Assembly (NCBI RefSeq): GCF_018614955.1
Contig: NZ_JAGGNV010000080.1
Span: forward strand, 1-61,443
Direction of reading: 5' to 3'
Length of the DNA stretch: 61,443 nucleotides
Source of the DNA: Variovorax paradoxus
GTDB taxonomy: Bacteria; Pseudomonadota; Gammaproteobacteria; Burkholderiales; Burkholderiaceae_C
The notes under the pieces are model-generated. The model was not told the origin of the DNA and made no database searches. It was given only the letters and a program-made list of their open reading frames with translations. Position numbers and translations under genes: made by a program. Below are positions 34,112 through 43,022 of the stretch, piece after piece. Every line of letters starts with the position of its first letter. The first letter of the stretch is position 1.

Positions 34112-35095
34112 ATGCCCAGCATGACCGTCTCCTCCGTCTCCCTGGTTCCACCCGGTTCGGGCGGCGTGCGGGACTATGCGACGACGGTGGGCAATCCGCT
34201 TCACGCGCCGCTCATGGAGCTGACGCGCAGCACCGATACCGCGTCGCTGAACGGGGAGTTCCTGCTCCTGCATTTCAGCGGCTACGGTTTCCAGAAGCGC
34301 GGGATTCCGCTGTGGCTGGTCAGCAGGATCGACGGCTTGCGCACGCAGTTCAAGGCGTTCGGCATCGTCTTCCATGAACTCTTCGCGACCGGCCCACCGT
34401 GGGGCTCAGCGTTCTGGCTCAGCGGCTGCCAGCAGCGGATCGCACGCGACCTGCTGCGCCGATCCGATTTCTGGCTGACGAACCGGGAGGAATCCGCGCG
34501 CTGGCTGCGGGAGCATTCGCGGGCCACGCCGCACCGGGTGCTGCCGGTGTTCTCGAACGTGGGCGAGCCCGCTTCGATCGAGACCGAACGGCAGCGCAAG
34601 CTGGTGGTTTTCGGCAGCACCGGCATCCGGGCCCAATCCTACGAGTGGTCGGACGGCGAACTCTTCCGCTGCGCCAAGCGCAACGGGCTCAAAATACACG
34701 ACATCGGCCCGGCGATGCCGGAAGGTCCACTCGCTCGACAGCTGGCGCGGGAGGGCGTGATCGCGCACGGCAAGCTGCCGGCCGAACAGGTGAGCTTAGC
34801 GCTGTCCAGCGCGGATTACGGCGCCCTCGCCTACCCTCCGGACTACGTCTCCAAGAGCAGCATCTTTGCAGCCTACAGCTCGCACGCCGTCTGCCCCATC
34901 CTGCTGTCGGAAGAGTATGACGTGCACGACGGCTTGACGCCCAATGTGCACTATGCTCGCGGTTTCGACGCGGTCGACCGATCGGCCGTCGATCCGCGCG
35001 TCATCGGACGCGAAGCGCACAAGTGGTACGTACCGCATCGCATCGATGCGCACGTCGATGCGCTCCGGACATTGACCACCGAGGTGCAAAGGTGA
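34112..35095 (+). CDS. Glycosyltransferase-like protein, GT-B fold
   Basis: A 327-residue protein without membrane spans. It starts VSSVSLVPPGSGGVRDYA, with the glycine-rich loop seen at the N-terminus of GT4-type enzymes, and has LLLHFSGYGFQKRGIPLWLV and FHELFA in the acceptor half. VVFGSTGIR begins the nucleotide-binding half. The usual E-x7-E motif is not clear; KSSIFAAYSSHAVCPIL stands at that place. I take it to add one sugar of the repeat unit, with moderate confidence. ATG 34112 or 34121 may be the start. Confidence 0.65.
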   Translation: MPSMTVSSVSLVPPGSGGVRDYATTVGNPLHAPLMELTRSTDTASLNGEFLLLHFSGYGFQKRGIPLWLVSRIDGLRTQFKAFGIVFHELFATGPPWGSAFWLSGCQQRIARDLLRRSDFWLTNREESARWLREHSRATPHRVLPVFSNVGEPASIETERQRKLVVFGSTGIRAQSYEWSDGELFRCAKRNGLKIHDIGPAMPEGPLARQLAREGVIAHGKLPAEQVSLALSSADYGALAYPPDYVSKSSIFAAYSSHAVCPILLSEEYDVHDGLTPNVHYARGFDAVDRSAVDPRVIGREAHKWYVPHRIDAHVDALRTLTTEVQR

Positions 35096-35132
35096 GCGAC
35101 AACAACGGCATGCAATCCGGCGGGGTGCGCCC

Positions 35133-36479
35133 ATGAGCGCGATCGCCGCAAGCGTCCCTCGCGCGACGAACCGGGCCGCGTCGCTCAGCCGCGCCGGCCA
35201 GCTTTTTCTTGCCGTCTTCCTGATCGTCGTTTTCGAGGGGGCGGTGCGCAAGTGGGTGGCGTCCGCGTCCACGCTCCCGTTGATTCTTCTGCGCGACCTG
35301 CTGGCCTTCGCGCTGGTCGTCTACGCCTGGCGGCATGGTCACCTGAGACGCCACAAGAAGATCACGGCCGCCATGCTCGCATGGTCCTGCCTGGTGCTCG
35401 GCTGGGGACTGCTGCAGCTCGTCGGCGGCGAAAGCTCACCGGTCGTGTTTGTGATCGGCCTGCGTTTCTGGCTGCTCTACACATGGTTCGCCATCGCGGC
35501 GGCCGCCGCCATGAACGAAACGGACTACCGGACCGCAGTTCTTGCAGCCGCCGTCGTGATGGTGCTGCTGGCGCCGCTGGCCGTGCTGCAGCACTACTCG
35601 CCTCCCGGCGCCCGGATCAACACCCAGCTTGACGGCGACGAGGAAAGCGTCTTCGTCGCAGTGGTGGGCGTGGTCCGCACCACGGGCACCTTCAGCTTCA
35701 CCTCCGGCTATGCCACCTACCTGACGATGGTGGCGCCGCTGGTGTTCGGCATCCTGGGCGCCAGGAAGCGAAACACCAGGCAGTTCCTGTTCGCGATCGC
35801 CGTGTTCGTGGCCTTCGTCACGGGCGCGCTGGTGAGTGGCTCCAGAACGGCGGCGATCACCTCGGGGATGATGCTCATGGCCTACCTGGTCGGCAGGCTG
35901 CTGTTCTCGAAAGCGCGCAACAAGGTGGGCGCTGCGATGGCGGTCGTCGTCGTGCTGGCGTTGACGGCGCTCTTCGCCTATGTTTTCCGCGATGCCATCG
36001 GCATCACGCAGACACGCTTCGAACAGGCGTCGGAGGCCGAAAACTTCGTCGAACGGGTTCTCACCGTTCTGTTCGGCGAACCCTGGGTCTACGACCTCAT
36101 GAGCTGGCTGGGCTACGGCGTGGGTTTCGGATCCAACCTCGCGACCTACGTTCGCACCGGAGCGGCGGATGTCTTCGCGCTCGCGGAAGCCGAAGGCGGC
36201 CGCATCCTGATGGAGGGCGGTCTGCTGGGAGTCGCCTACATCGCGGTCAAGTACGTGGTGCTGGGCATCGGACTGCTGTGGAGTCTCAGAGTCTCGATCC
36301 GGACGAACTCCCCCTATGCCGTGCTGGTGTGGCTGACCACCACGCTTGCCATAGTCAGCTGGCCCGCGCTCGGCCAACTGACGGCCAATGCGCTGCTCGG
36401 CATCATGCTGGCCTACGCCCTCCTGGTTTTCCGCTATCCGAGGCTCGAAATCTTCCCAAGCCGCGCCTCGCGATCGTGA
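35133..36479 (+). CDS. Polysaccharide polymerase / O-antigen ligase-like membrane protein (Wzy candidate)
   Basis: A 448-residue protein with about ten to eleven hydrophobic spans and a large periplasmic loop between the later ones (FRDAIGITQTRFEQASEAEN to the LAEAEGGRILMEGGLLGV stretch). RTTGTFSFTSGYATYL and GSRTAAITSG resemble the conserved loops of Wzy_C/WaaL proteins. Its place between glycosyltransferases makes a polymerase the best guess. The stop overlaps the GTG start of the next gene. Confidence 0.75.
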   Translation: MSAIAASVPRATNRAASLSRAGQLFLAVFLIVVFEGAVRKWVASASTLPLILLRDLLAFALVVYAWRHGHLRRHKKITAAMLAWSCLVLGWGLLQLVGGESSPVVFVIGLRFWLLYTWFAIAAAAAMNETDYRTAVLAAAVVMVLLAPLAVLQHYSPPGARINTQLDGDEESVFVAVVGVVRTTGTFSFTSGYATYLTMVAPLVFGILGARKRNTRQFLFAIAVFVAFVTGALVSGSRTAAITSGMMLMAYLVGRLLFSKARNKVGAAMAVVVVLALTALFAYVFRDAIGITQTRFEQASEAENFVERVLTVLFGEPWVYDLMSWLGYGVGFGSNLATYVRTGAADVFALAEAEGGRILMEGGLLGVAYIAVKYVVLGIGLLWSLRVSIRTNSPYAVLVWLTTTLAIVSWPALGQLTANALLGIMLAYALLVFRYPRLEIFPSRASRS

Positions 36480-37639
36480 GACTGCTTCACCTCATTCCAT
36501 CCGTCGATCCCCGGGGCGGAGGCCCCATCGAGGGAGTCCGGCGGATCCATGATGCACTGGCGGGCATGGGGCACGAAGGCGACCTCGTGAGCCTGGACAG
36601 CCCCGACGCCGGCTTCATCGCCGACTATCCGGGCAAGGTGATCGCGACCGGCCCCTCGATCTCGAGCTACGGCTACAACGAGCGCCTGGTGCCGTGGCTC
36701 AAGGCGCACGCCGGCGACTATGACGCCGTCATCGTCAACGGACTCTGGCAGTACGTCGGCTTCGCCGCCTGGCGCGCCCTGCACGGCTCGTCCACGCCCT
36801 ATTTCGTCTACAGCCACGGCATGCTCGATCCGTGGTTCAAGCATCGCTACCCGCTCAAGCACCTGAAGAAGTGGCTCTACTGGCCCTGGGGCGAATACCG
36901 CGTGCTGCGCGATGCGTCCGCCGTGCTCTTCACCTGCGAAGAAGAGCGCCTGCTCGCTCGGCAATCGTTCTGGCTCTATCGCTGCCGGGAGGTGGTCGGC
37001 TCCTATGGCACCACCGTGCCGCCGCAGGATGCAAAGGCCTTGTCCGAGGCCTTTCTTTCGTCTTTTCCCGAGCTGCGGCAGAAGCGCCTGCTACTGTTCC
37101 TGGGCCGCATCCACGAGAAGAAAGGTTGCGACCTGCTGATCGAAGCCTTTGCGCGCGCGGCGGCCGAGGCGCCGGACGTCCAACTCGTGATGGCCGGCCC
37201 CGGCGACGAAAGCCTGACCCGGCAATTGCAAAGCCGAGCGGCCACCCTCGGCATCGCCTCGCGCATCAGCTGGACCGGCATGCTGTCGGGCGACTTGAAA
37301 TGGGGCGCGTTCCATGCATGCGAGGTATTCTGCCTGCCCTCGCATCAGGAGAACTTCGGCATCGCGGTGGCGGAGGCGCTGGCCTGCAGCAGGCCGGTGC
37401 TGATCAGCGACAAGGTCAACATCTGGCGCGAGATCGCGGCAGACCAGGCGGGCTTCGTCGAGTCCGACACGCTCGAAGGCACGATCGCGCTGCTGCGCCG
37501 CTGGCTGGATTCGACCCCCGCTGAACTCGCGGCGATGCGCCTCGCCGCGCTGCGCTGCTTCGACAACCGGTTCCAGATGGAACAGGTGGCGGAAATGCTG
37601 GTCCGCACCATTCGCGAACACTCGCCGCAACCCGCCTGA
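36476..37639 (+). CDS. Glycosyltransferase family 4 protein
   Basis: A 387-residue GT-B enzyme that starts with GTG at 36476 (GTGA overlap): VRLLHLIPSVDPRGGGPIEG, with the glycine-rich loop. YSHGMLDPWFKHRYPLKHLK lies in the N-terminal half, LLFLGRIHEKKGCDLLIEAF begins the donor half, and SHQENFGIAVAEALACSRPVL holds the E-x7-E motif of retaining GT4 enzymes. The donor is unknown; GDP-mannose or GDP-fucose fits the locus. The frame continues upstream into the polymerase gene but homology starts at the GTG. Confidence 0.88.
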   Translation: MRLLHLIPSVDPRGGGPIEGVRRIHDALAGMGHEGDLVSLDSPDAGFIADYPGKVIATGPSISSYGYNERLVPWLKAHAGDYDAVIVNGLWQYVGFAAWRALHGSSTPYFVYSHGMLDPWFKHRYPLKHLKKWLYWPWGEYRVLRDASAVLFTCEEERLLARQSFWLYRCREVVGSYGTTVPPQDAKALSEAFLSSFPELRQKRLLLFLGRIHEKKGCDLLIEAFARAAAEAPDVQLVMAGPGDESLTRQLQSRAATLGIASRISWTGMLSGDLKWGAFHACEVFCLPSHQENFGIAVAEALACSRPVLISDKVNIWREIAADQAGFVESDTLEGTIALLRRWLDSTPAELAAMRLAALRCFDNRFQMEQVAEMLVRTIREHSPQPA

Positions 37640-37642
37640 TCC

Positions 37643-38887
37643 ATGAAGCTGCTCGTCTACGGAATCAATTTCGCCCCGGAACTGACCGGCATCGGCAAGT
37701 ACACCGGAGAAATGGTTGCGTGGCTGGCCGCCCGGGGCCACGAGGTGCGCGTGGTGACAGCGCCGCCCTACTACCCCGACTGGGCGGTCTGGCCGGGCTA
37801 CCGCGCCTCGCGCTACACGCAAGAGACCTGGGGCGGCGCCACGGTGCTGCGCACGCCCCTGTGGGTGCCTCGCAAGGTCAGCGGCGCGAAGCGTCTTCTC
37901 CACCTGGCGAGCTTCGCGCTGGCCAGCGTGCCGACCCTGTTCGCACAGTGGCGCTGGAAGCCCGACGTGGTGTGGGTGACGGAGCCGCCGCTCTTCTGCA
38001 CGCCGGCGGCGCTGGTCTTCGCGCGGCTGCGCTCGGCCAAGACCTGGCTGCACATCCAGGACTACGAAGTCGACGCCGCCTTCGAGCTCGGACTGCTCAA
38101 GGGCGCACGGCTGCGCGCATTCGTCGCCGCGGTCGAGCGCGGCCTGATGCGCCGCTTCGACCGCATCTCCACCATTTCACAGCGCATGATCGAGCGCGCG
38201 AGCAGCAAGGGCATCGAGGACGCGCGACTGATTTCCCTGCCCAACTGGGCCGACGTATCGGCCATCCAGCCGCTGCAGGCTGACAGCCCCTACCGCGCCG
38301 AACTGGGCATCCCCTCCGATGCCGTGGTCGCCCTCTACTCCGGGAACATGGGCGCCAAGCAGGGGTTGGAACTGCTGGCCGAGATGGCCCTCATGCTGAA
38401 GGACCAGCCCGGCCTCCAGTTCGTGTTCTGCGGCAACGGCGCCGGCCGCGCCGAACTGATGAAGCGCTGCGAGCAGCTCGCCAACGTCCGCTTCCTCGAT
38501 CTGCAGCCGGTCGATCGCCTCGGCGACCTGCTGGGCCTGGCGGACATTCATCTGCTGCCCCAGCGCGCGGATGCGGCCGACCTGGTGATGCCCTCCAAGC
38601 TCACCGGCATGCTGAGCAGCGGCAGGCCGGTGGTGGCCGGCGCGCGTCCCGAGACCGAGCTCGGCAAGGTCGCGTCCGAATGCGGCATCGCCGTGCCGCC
38701 CGATGACGCAAAGGCTTTTGCTGCAGCCGTGGTCTCGCTGGCCTCGCAGCCCGAGCTACGAAGCGAACTGGGGCGGCATGCCCGCATCTACGCCGAAACG
38801 CGATTCGATCGCGATGCAGTGCTGGCGCAGTTCGAACGCGATCTGCAGGCCTGCGTGGCGCGCATGGCGCACCGTCCGGCCACCTGA
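37643..38887 (+). CDS. wcaI: WcaI-like glycosyltransferase
   Basis: A 414-residue GT4-type enzyme similar to the colanic-acid glycosyltransferase WcaI: LLVYGINFAPELTGIGKYTG at the N-terminus, VTAPPYYPDWAVWPGY, HIQDYEVDAAFELGLL, LYSGNMGAKQGLELL in the donor half and DLVMPSKLTGMLSSGRPVVA near the C-terminus. In colanic-acid loci WcaI is thought to add fucose, which agrees with fcl here. It is 3 nt after the previous gene and ends the plus-strand operon. Confidence 0.87.
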   Translation: MKLLVYGINFAPELTGIGKYTGEMVAWLAARGHEVRVVTAPPYYPDWAVWPGYRASRYTQETWGGATVLRTPLWVPRKVSGAKRLLHLASFALASVPTLFAQWRWKPDVVWVTEPPLFCTPAALVFARLRSAKTWLHIQDYEVDAAFELGLLKGARLRAFVAAVERGLMRRFDRISTISQRMIERASSKGIEDARLISLPNWADVSAIQPLQADSPYRAELGIPSDAVVALYSGNMGAKQGLELLAEMALMLKDQPGLQFVFCGNGAGRAELMKRCEQLANVRFLDLQPVDRLGDLLGLADIHLLPQRADAADLVMPSKLTGMLSSGRPVVAGARPETELGKVASECGIAVPPDDAKAFAAAVVSLASQPELRSELGRHARIYAETRFDRDAVLAQFERDLQACVARMAHRPAT

Positions 38888-38902
38888 CGCCACCCTGCTG
38901 CG

Positions 38903-38917
38903 CCGGGCGCCGCCCGG
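38903..38917. terminator. GC hairpin between convergent operons
   Basis: CCGGGC (38903-38908) pairs with GCCCGG (38912-38917) over a 3-nt loop in the 38-nt gap between wcaI and wzc. There is no T-run on either side, so it is at best a weak bidirectional terminator. Confidence 0.35.
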
Positions 38918-38925
38918 TGCTTCCG

Positions 38926-41184
38926 TCACTGCTCTTCGGGCAGGATGCTCTCGTAGTTGTAGTTGGTATAGCGGTAGCGGCCGTACTTGTACGGCGCGTA
39001 GGCCCGGCGGCCCACGTCCATCGCATTGAGCAGCACGCCGGTGGCGGCCTTGCCGCCCATCGCCAGACGGCGCGTGCTTTCCTTGAGCTCGCCCATGGTG
39101 GATTGATCGGCGCGCGCCACCAGCAGCACCGTGCCCGCGTGCGCCGCGACCGTGGACGTGTCGGCGGCGACCAGCACCGGCGGCGTATCGATAACGACCA
39201 GGTCGTACTGTTCGGACAGGCGCTCGAGCGCCGTCTTGAACGAGTCCGACACCAGCAGTTCCGACGGGTTCGGAGGCAGTTGGCCCGTGGCCAGGAAGTC
39301 CAGGTTGGGAACCACCTGGCGGTGCACGGTCTGCTGCACCGTCAGGCTGCCCGCAATCAGCTCCGAGAGCCCGCCGTGGCGCTGCAACCCGAAATACTGG
39401 TGCGTGTGGCCGCGCCGCAAGTCGGCGTCGATCAGCAGCGTGCGCTTGCCGGCGGCGGCCATGAGGGCGGCGAAGTTCGCCGTCACGAAGCTCTTGCCGA
39501 CGCCCGGGGTGGGACCGCTGATGAGCACGCGGTTGTTCGGCGATTCCAGCATCGCGAACTGCATGGCCGTTCGCAGACTGCGCAGGCTTTCCACGGCCGG
39601 GTCGTCCGGGTTCTCGATCGCCAGCAGGCGGACACCGGTGGCGCCGCTCAAGCGTCGCTTCGCGATCGCGCTTTGCGCGTTGCTGAGGGGAATGGTCGAG
39701 AAGACCGGCAGGCCGGTGTCGGCTTCCACCTCGTGCGGATCGCGCAGGCGCTGCTCGATGAAGGAGCTGCGCACGAACGCGGCGACGATGCCGAGGAACA
39801 GGCCCAGGGCCAGCGCCGCCGCGACGATAACCCTGCGGTTCGGCTTCACCGGCACCTGCGGCACCACCGCCTCGTCGAGCACGCGGACGTTGCCGATCTT
39901 GCCTTCCTTCACCAGGCGCAGCTGCAGCGCGTTGTTGAGCAGCTGCTGGTACAGCTCGGTGTTGACCTTGACGTCGCGCTCCATGCGCACCGCTTCCTGC
40001 TGGATGGCAGGCAGGCCCTTGATGCGAGTCTGGATCTCGCCCATGTCGGTCCTCAGTGCCGTGATCTGGCTGTCGAGCGTCTGCACCGCCGGATGCGCGG
40101 ACGTGAAGCGGGACTCGAGTTCGCGCCGGCGCTGCTGGGCATCCAGCAGCTTGGTCTGGCGATCGACCGCCTGATTCAAGATCAGTGCCGCTTCTTCGCT
40201 GAAGGCCACCGTGCCCTTCTGGTTGCGATAGCGGTTGTAGACCTCTTCGGACGCCTCCAGCTGCTTCTTGAACTGCGGCAGCTGGACATCGAGGAAGGCC
40301 AACGTCTTCTGCGCCTCAGCGGCCTTGCGCTCGATGTTCTGCTTGACGTACTGGTCGCCCACGGCATTGAGCACGCGCGTCAGCTTGAAGGGGTCCGTGT
40401 CCTGCAGCGCCACGTTGATGATGCCGGAGGTCTTGCCTCGCTCGGTCAGGACCAGGCTGGACTGCAGCGCGACGGTGGTCGGCAGTTTCGCGTAGCGGTA
40501 GAGATTGAACAGCGCACCCGGCTTGCCTGCGAGTTCGGTCACCGTCAACTCGATCGGCCCGCTGCCGGTCTCGGCCTTCAGCGGCGTCCCGACGGTGCCG
40601 GTGAGCTGCTGCATTCCCGGATAGTCGAGCGTGTACTGGTTGCCGGCTTTTGCCGTCACCGTGAACAGCCCGCCTTCCATGTGGATCGGCACGTCGAACT
40701 TCGACACCAGGATGCGTTCCGTTCCCGACACGTAGCCGTCGAGGCCCAGGAAACCGGGCTCGGAAAGGCCGTTGGCTCGCCGCGCCAGCCAGCCGCCGAC
40801 ATAGGGCACATAGCGCGGGTTCGCCGCAATGTAGAGCTTGGTCGCTTCCACCGCCTGGCCGGCGATCATGCGCGAGCGGATGATCTCGATCTCGGCATTG
40901 GCCGGCGTCTTCACGTCGATCAGGCCGCCGGCCTCGCTGAGAATGCCCTTGCCGCCGCCGTTCGTGTCCTCGACCTGGACCACCAGGTTGGATTCGTAGA
41001 TCGGCCGTTCCAGGAACGCGTAAGTGGCGCCGATCAAGAACACCACGAGTGTGATCGCCGCGATCAGCCACTTGTTCGAGAGCAGCACGTCGATGTAACG
41101 CCCGATGTCCAGGTCGTCCTCGTCCGCGCCGCTGCTCATGATCTGCGAGGTGGGGCTTTGTTTGGGAGTGAGAGTGGAATTCAT
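38926..41184 (-). CDS. wzc: Polysaccharide co-polymerase / tyrosine autokinase Wzc
   Basis: Inner-membrane BY-kinase that controls chain length and export with Wza. The 752-residue protein has the Wzz domain with spans near 34-54 (WLIAAITLVVFLIGATYAFL) and 445-465 (RRVIVAAALALGLFLGIVAA), a coiled-coil periplasmic part, and the kinase domain with Walker A GPTPGVGKS (K564), Walker A' LLIDADLRRG and Walker B VVIDTPPVL. The last 25 residues contain seven Tyr, the autophosphorylation cluster. The ATG at 41184 shares a base with the wzb stop; the 11-residue extension is discarded. Confidence 0.94.
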   Translation of the reverse strand: MNSTLTPKQSPTSQIMSSGADEDDLDIGRYIDVLLSNKWLIAAITLVVFLIGATYAFLERPIYESNLVVQVEDTNGGGKGILSEAGGLIDVKTPANAEIEIIRSRMIAGQAVEATKLYIAANPRYVPYVGGWLARRANGLSEPGFLGLDGYVSGTERILVSKFDVPIHMEGGLFTVTAKAGNQYTLDYPGMQQLTGTVGTPLKAETGSGPIELTVTELAGKPGALFNLYRYAKLPTTVALQSSLVLTERGKTSGIINVALQDTDPFKLTRVLNAVGDQYVKQNIERKAAEAQKTLAFLDVQLPQFKKQLEASEEVYNRYRNQKGTVAFSEEAALILNQAVDRQTKLLDAQQRRRELESRFTSAHPAVQTLDSQITALRTDMGEIQTRIKGLPAIQQEAVRMERDVKVNTELYQQLLNNALQLRLVKEGKIGNVRVLDEAVVPQVPVKPNRRVIVAAALALGLFLGIVAAFVRSSFIEQRLRDPHEVEADTGLPVFSTIPLSNAQSAIAKRRLSGATGVRLLAIENPDDPAVESLRSLRTAMQFAMLESPNNRVLISGPTPGVGKSFVTANFAALMAAAGKRTLLIDADLRRGHTHQYFGLQRHGGLSELIAGSLTVQQTVHRQVVPNLDFLATGQLPPNPSELLVSDSFKTALERLSEQYDLVVIDTPPVLVAADTSTVAAHAGTVLLVARADQSTMGELKESTRRLAMGGKAATGVLLNAMDVGRRAYAPYKYGRYRYTNYNYESILPEEQ

Positions 41185-41627
41185 CAACTGGATACTCTTG
41201 AAATGCGTTTGACCCACTGCTGCGCACCGCCTTCGATGAGCGCAAGCGACCGCTCGAAAACACTACGACTCGCGCGATAAGGATCGGGCACGTCCTGGTC
41301 GCTGAACTCGCAGAGGCGAAACACCTTGCCGGCGGCGAAGAGGTAGCGTTCCTGGACGGTGCGGCGCTGCTCGCGATCCATCACGAGGATCAGATCGGCG
41401 CGCTGGCACATGTCGAGATTGAGCTGCCGCGCCCGATGTTTTTCGAGGCTGATGCCGCGCGCGTCCATCAGCTCGCAGGCGATCGGATCCGCACGCTGAC
41501 CCGCCAGCGCCTGCAGGCCTGCCGAACTGATCTGTATGCCGGGCAATTCCGCGGCCACCAGGCTTTCGGCCATCGGGCTGCGGCAGATGTTTCCGATGCA
41601 CACGACGAGGACGTTCCGGATGGCCAC
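41184..41627 (-). CDS. wzb: Low-molecular-weight protein-tyrosine phosphatase Wzb
   Basis: Removes phosphate from the tyrosine tail of Wzc. The 147-residue protein has the P-loop VVCIGNICRSP with nucleophile C10 and R16, and the general acid D115 in DVPDPYR. The start codon is GTG at 41627. It lies 7 nt after wza and overlaps wzc by one base (TGATG), so all three products are likely made together. Confidence 0.94.
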   Translation of the reverse strand: MAIRNVLVVCIGNICRSPMAESLVAAELPGIQISSAGLQALAGQRADPIACELMDARGISLEKHRARQLNLDMCQRADLILVMDREQRRTVQERYLFAAGKVFRLCEFSDQDVPDPYRASRSVFERSLALIEGGAQQWVKRISRVSS

Positions 41628-41634
41628 GGTCTGC

Positions 41635-42795
41635 CTATCGTCCAGTCGTGCCGCCGCGCGTGCCCAGATCGCGATAGGAAGTCGCGGTCGTGGCCGTCGG
41701 AAGGATCAGGGTCAGGACGCGGTTCCACTGCACGAGCGGGACCGGATCGACATAGACCACGTCCTTGGGCCGCAGCGCAAAGCCGTCTGCCATCGCAATC
41801 GCCGTCGGCGTGCGGGCATCGAGATGGAAGATCGCCTGGCCTTCGGTCTCGTTGCGGATCACGTAGATCTGGCGCGGATTCGCAGTCCCCAGGTTGACGC
41901 CGCCGACCTCGGTCAGCGCATCGTTCAGGCTGAGCCTGCCGTTGCGCATCATCACGCCGGTCTGGATACCCACCTCGCCCATCACCGTGACCTTGCGCTC
42001 GTCGCGGCTGCGCACCATCACCATGTCGCCCGACTTCAGCGGGATGCGGCTCGGGTCGATCCCTGCATCTGCCAACGCCATCAGGTCGAGGGGAATGGTC
42101 CTGCCGTCGCGCGTGAGGTTGATGGCGGAACGGTCGCCCGCCGGGGCCAGGCCGCCGGCACGGTTGAGCGCCTCGGCGAGCGTCATCGGGATGTCGGTGA
42201 ACACCATCAGGCCGGGCTGCCTGACCTCACCTTCGATGTAGGCGCGCTTGCTGCGGAAGGCCTGGACGCGAACGCTGAGCTGGGGGTTCTTGAAGACCCG
42301 CGACAGCCGCTGCACGAGCGTGTTCTCCAGCTCCTGGACGGTCATGCCGTCGACCTTCAGCGCACCGACGTAGGGGAAGCTCAGCTGCCCGGTGTTCGAC
42401 ACGATGAAACCGGGCGCCGGCGACACGCTGGCCGGATCGGCCACCGTGGTGGCGGGAATCGCGCTGAACACGATCTCCGGGTGGTCGTAGACCACGATGC
42501 CCACCACGTCGCCCGGGCCGATCTTGTAGACCTCGGCGGTGCCGACCAGCGCCTTGACCTCGGGCGGAACCGAATTCCCGACCGCAGCGCGCTGCGCCCG
42601 GATCAGCTGGGGCGTGATCGAGGTGATCGCACCGGGCGGCGGCGGATCGATCTCGGAGGTAGAAAAGCCCGACGGCGAGACGGCCTGGGCGGCGTCGTTG
42701 CTGGCGGAACGGAACCCCGGCGCCAAGGGGGCGCACGCCTGCAGCAGCAGGCCGGCCGAGGTAAACAAAGCGGTGTGTAATAGAAAACGTTTCAA
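41635..42795 (-). CDS. wza: Outer-membrane polysaccharide export lipoprotein Wza
   Basis: Forms the outer-membrane channel for exopolysaccharide. The 386-residue protein has a lipoprotein signal with lipobox LLQAC (C21), the Poly_export domain (YKIGPGDVVGIVVYDHPE, VSNTGQLSFPYVGALKVDG, RAYIEGEVRQPG) and SLBB repeats (VTVMGEVGIQTGV). No ATG is available; TTG at 42795 has GGAG 6 nt before it and gives a clean lipoprotein signal, so I prefer it to TTG 42801. A likely promoter lies 51-78 nt upstream. Confidence 0.92.
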   Translation of the reverse strand: MKRFLLHTALFTSAGLLLQACAPLAPGFRSASNDAAQAVSPSGFSTSEIDPPPPGAITSITPQLIRAQRAAVGNSVPPEVKALVGTAEVYKIGPGDVVGIVVYDHPEIVFSAIPATTVADPASVSPAPGFIVSNTGQLSFPYVGALKVDGMTVQELENTLVQRLSRVFKNPQLSVRVQAFRSKRAYIEGEVRQPGLMVFTDIPMTLAEALNRAGGLAPAGDRSAINLTRDGRTIPLDLMALADAGIDPSRIPLKSGDMVMVRSRDERKVTVMGEVGIQTGVMMRNGRLSLNDALTEVGGVNLGTANPRQIYVIRNETEGQAIFHLDARTPTAIAMADGFALRPKDVVYVDPVPLVQWNRVLTLILPTATTATSYRDLGTRGGTTGR

Positions 42796-42845
42796 ACCCA
42801 ACTCCGCGTTCGTGACCAGAATGAATACTTTTGCAAACAGTTACG

Positions 42846-42873
42846 ACTGTACATCAGCTAGCGCTGAGGTCAA
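42846..42873 (-). promoter_or_regulatory. Likely wza-wzb-wzc promoter with an inverted repeat in its spacer
   Basis: On the minus strand TTGACC (42873-42868) and TACAGT (42851-42846) are 16 nt apart. That spacer holds the inverted repeat TCAGC-N4-GCTGA (42854-42867). A start near 42840 would leave a leader of about 45 nt. The arrangement suggests a repressor site between -35 and -10; the regulator is not known. Confidence 0.5.
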
Positions 42874-42977
42874 ATTCTTTCTCGACGTAGATCGTAAGGC
42901 CGAGAAAAAAAACGCTTGTAGGGCGAAAAGCCGAAACAGCAAAAGTTCTAGAAATCCCGGTCGATACTTCATTGTCA

Positions 42978-42994
42978 GCTATCAAAAAGATAGC
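42978..42994. repeat. Hairpin GCTAT-N7-ATAGC downstream of hemY
   Basis: GCTATCAAAAAGATAGC forms a 6-bp stem with an A-rich loop, 29 nt after the hemY stop. It has the same GCTAT-N7-ATAGC frame as the hairpin in the rne leader (27097-27113). It may help end the hem transcript, but there is no T-run after it. Confidence 0.4.
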
Positions 42995-43022
42995 GAACCG
43001 AGCCTCCGGAGTAGGCCCTGCC

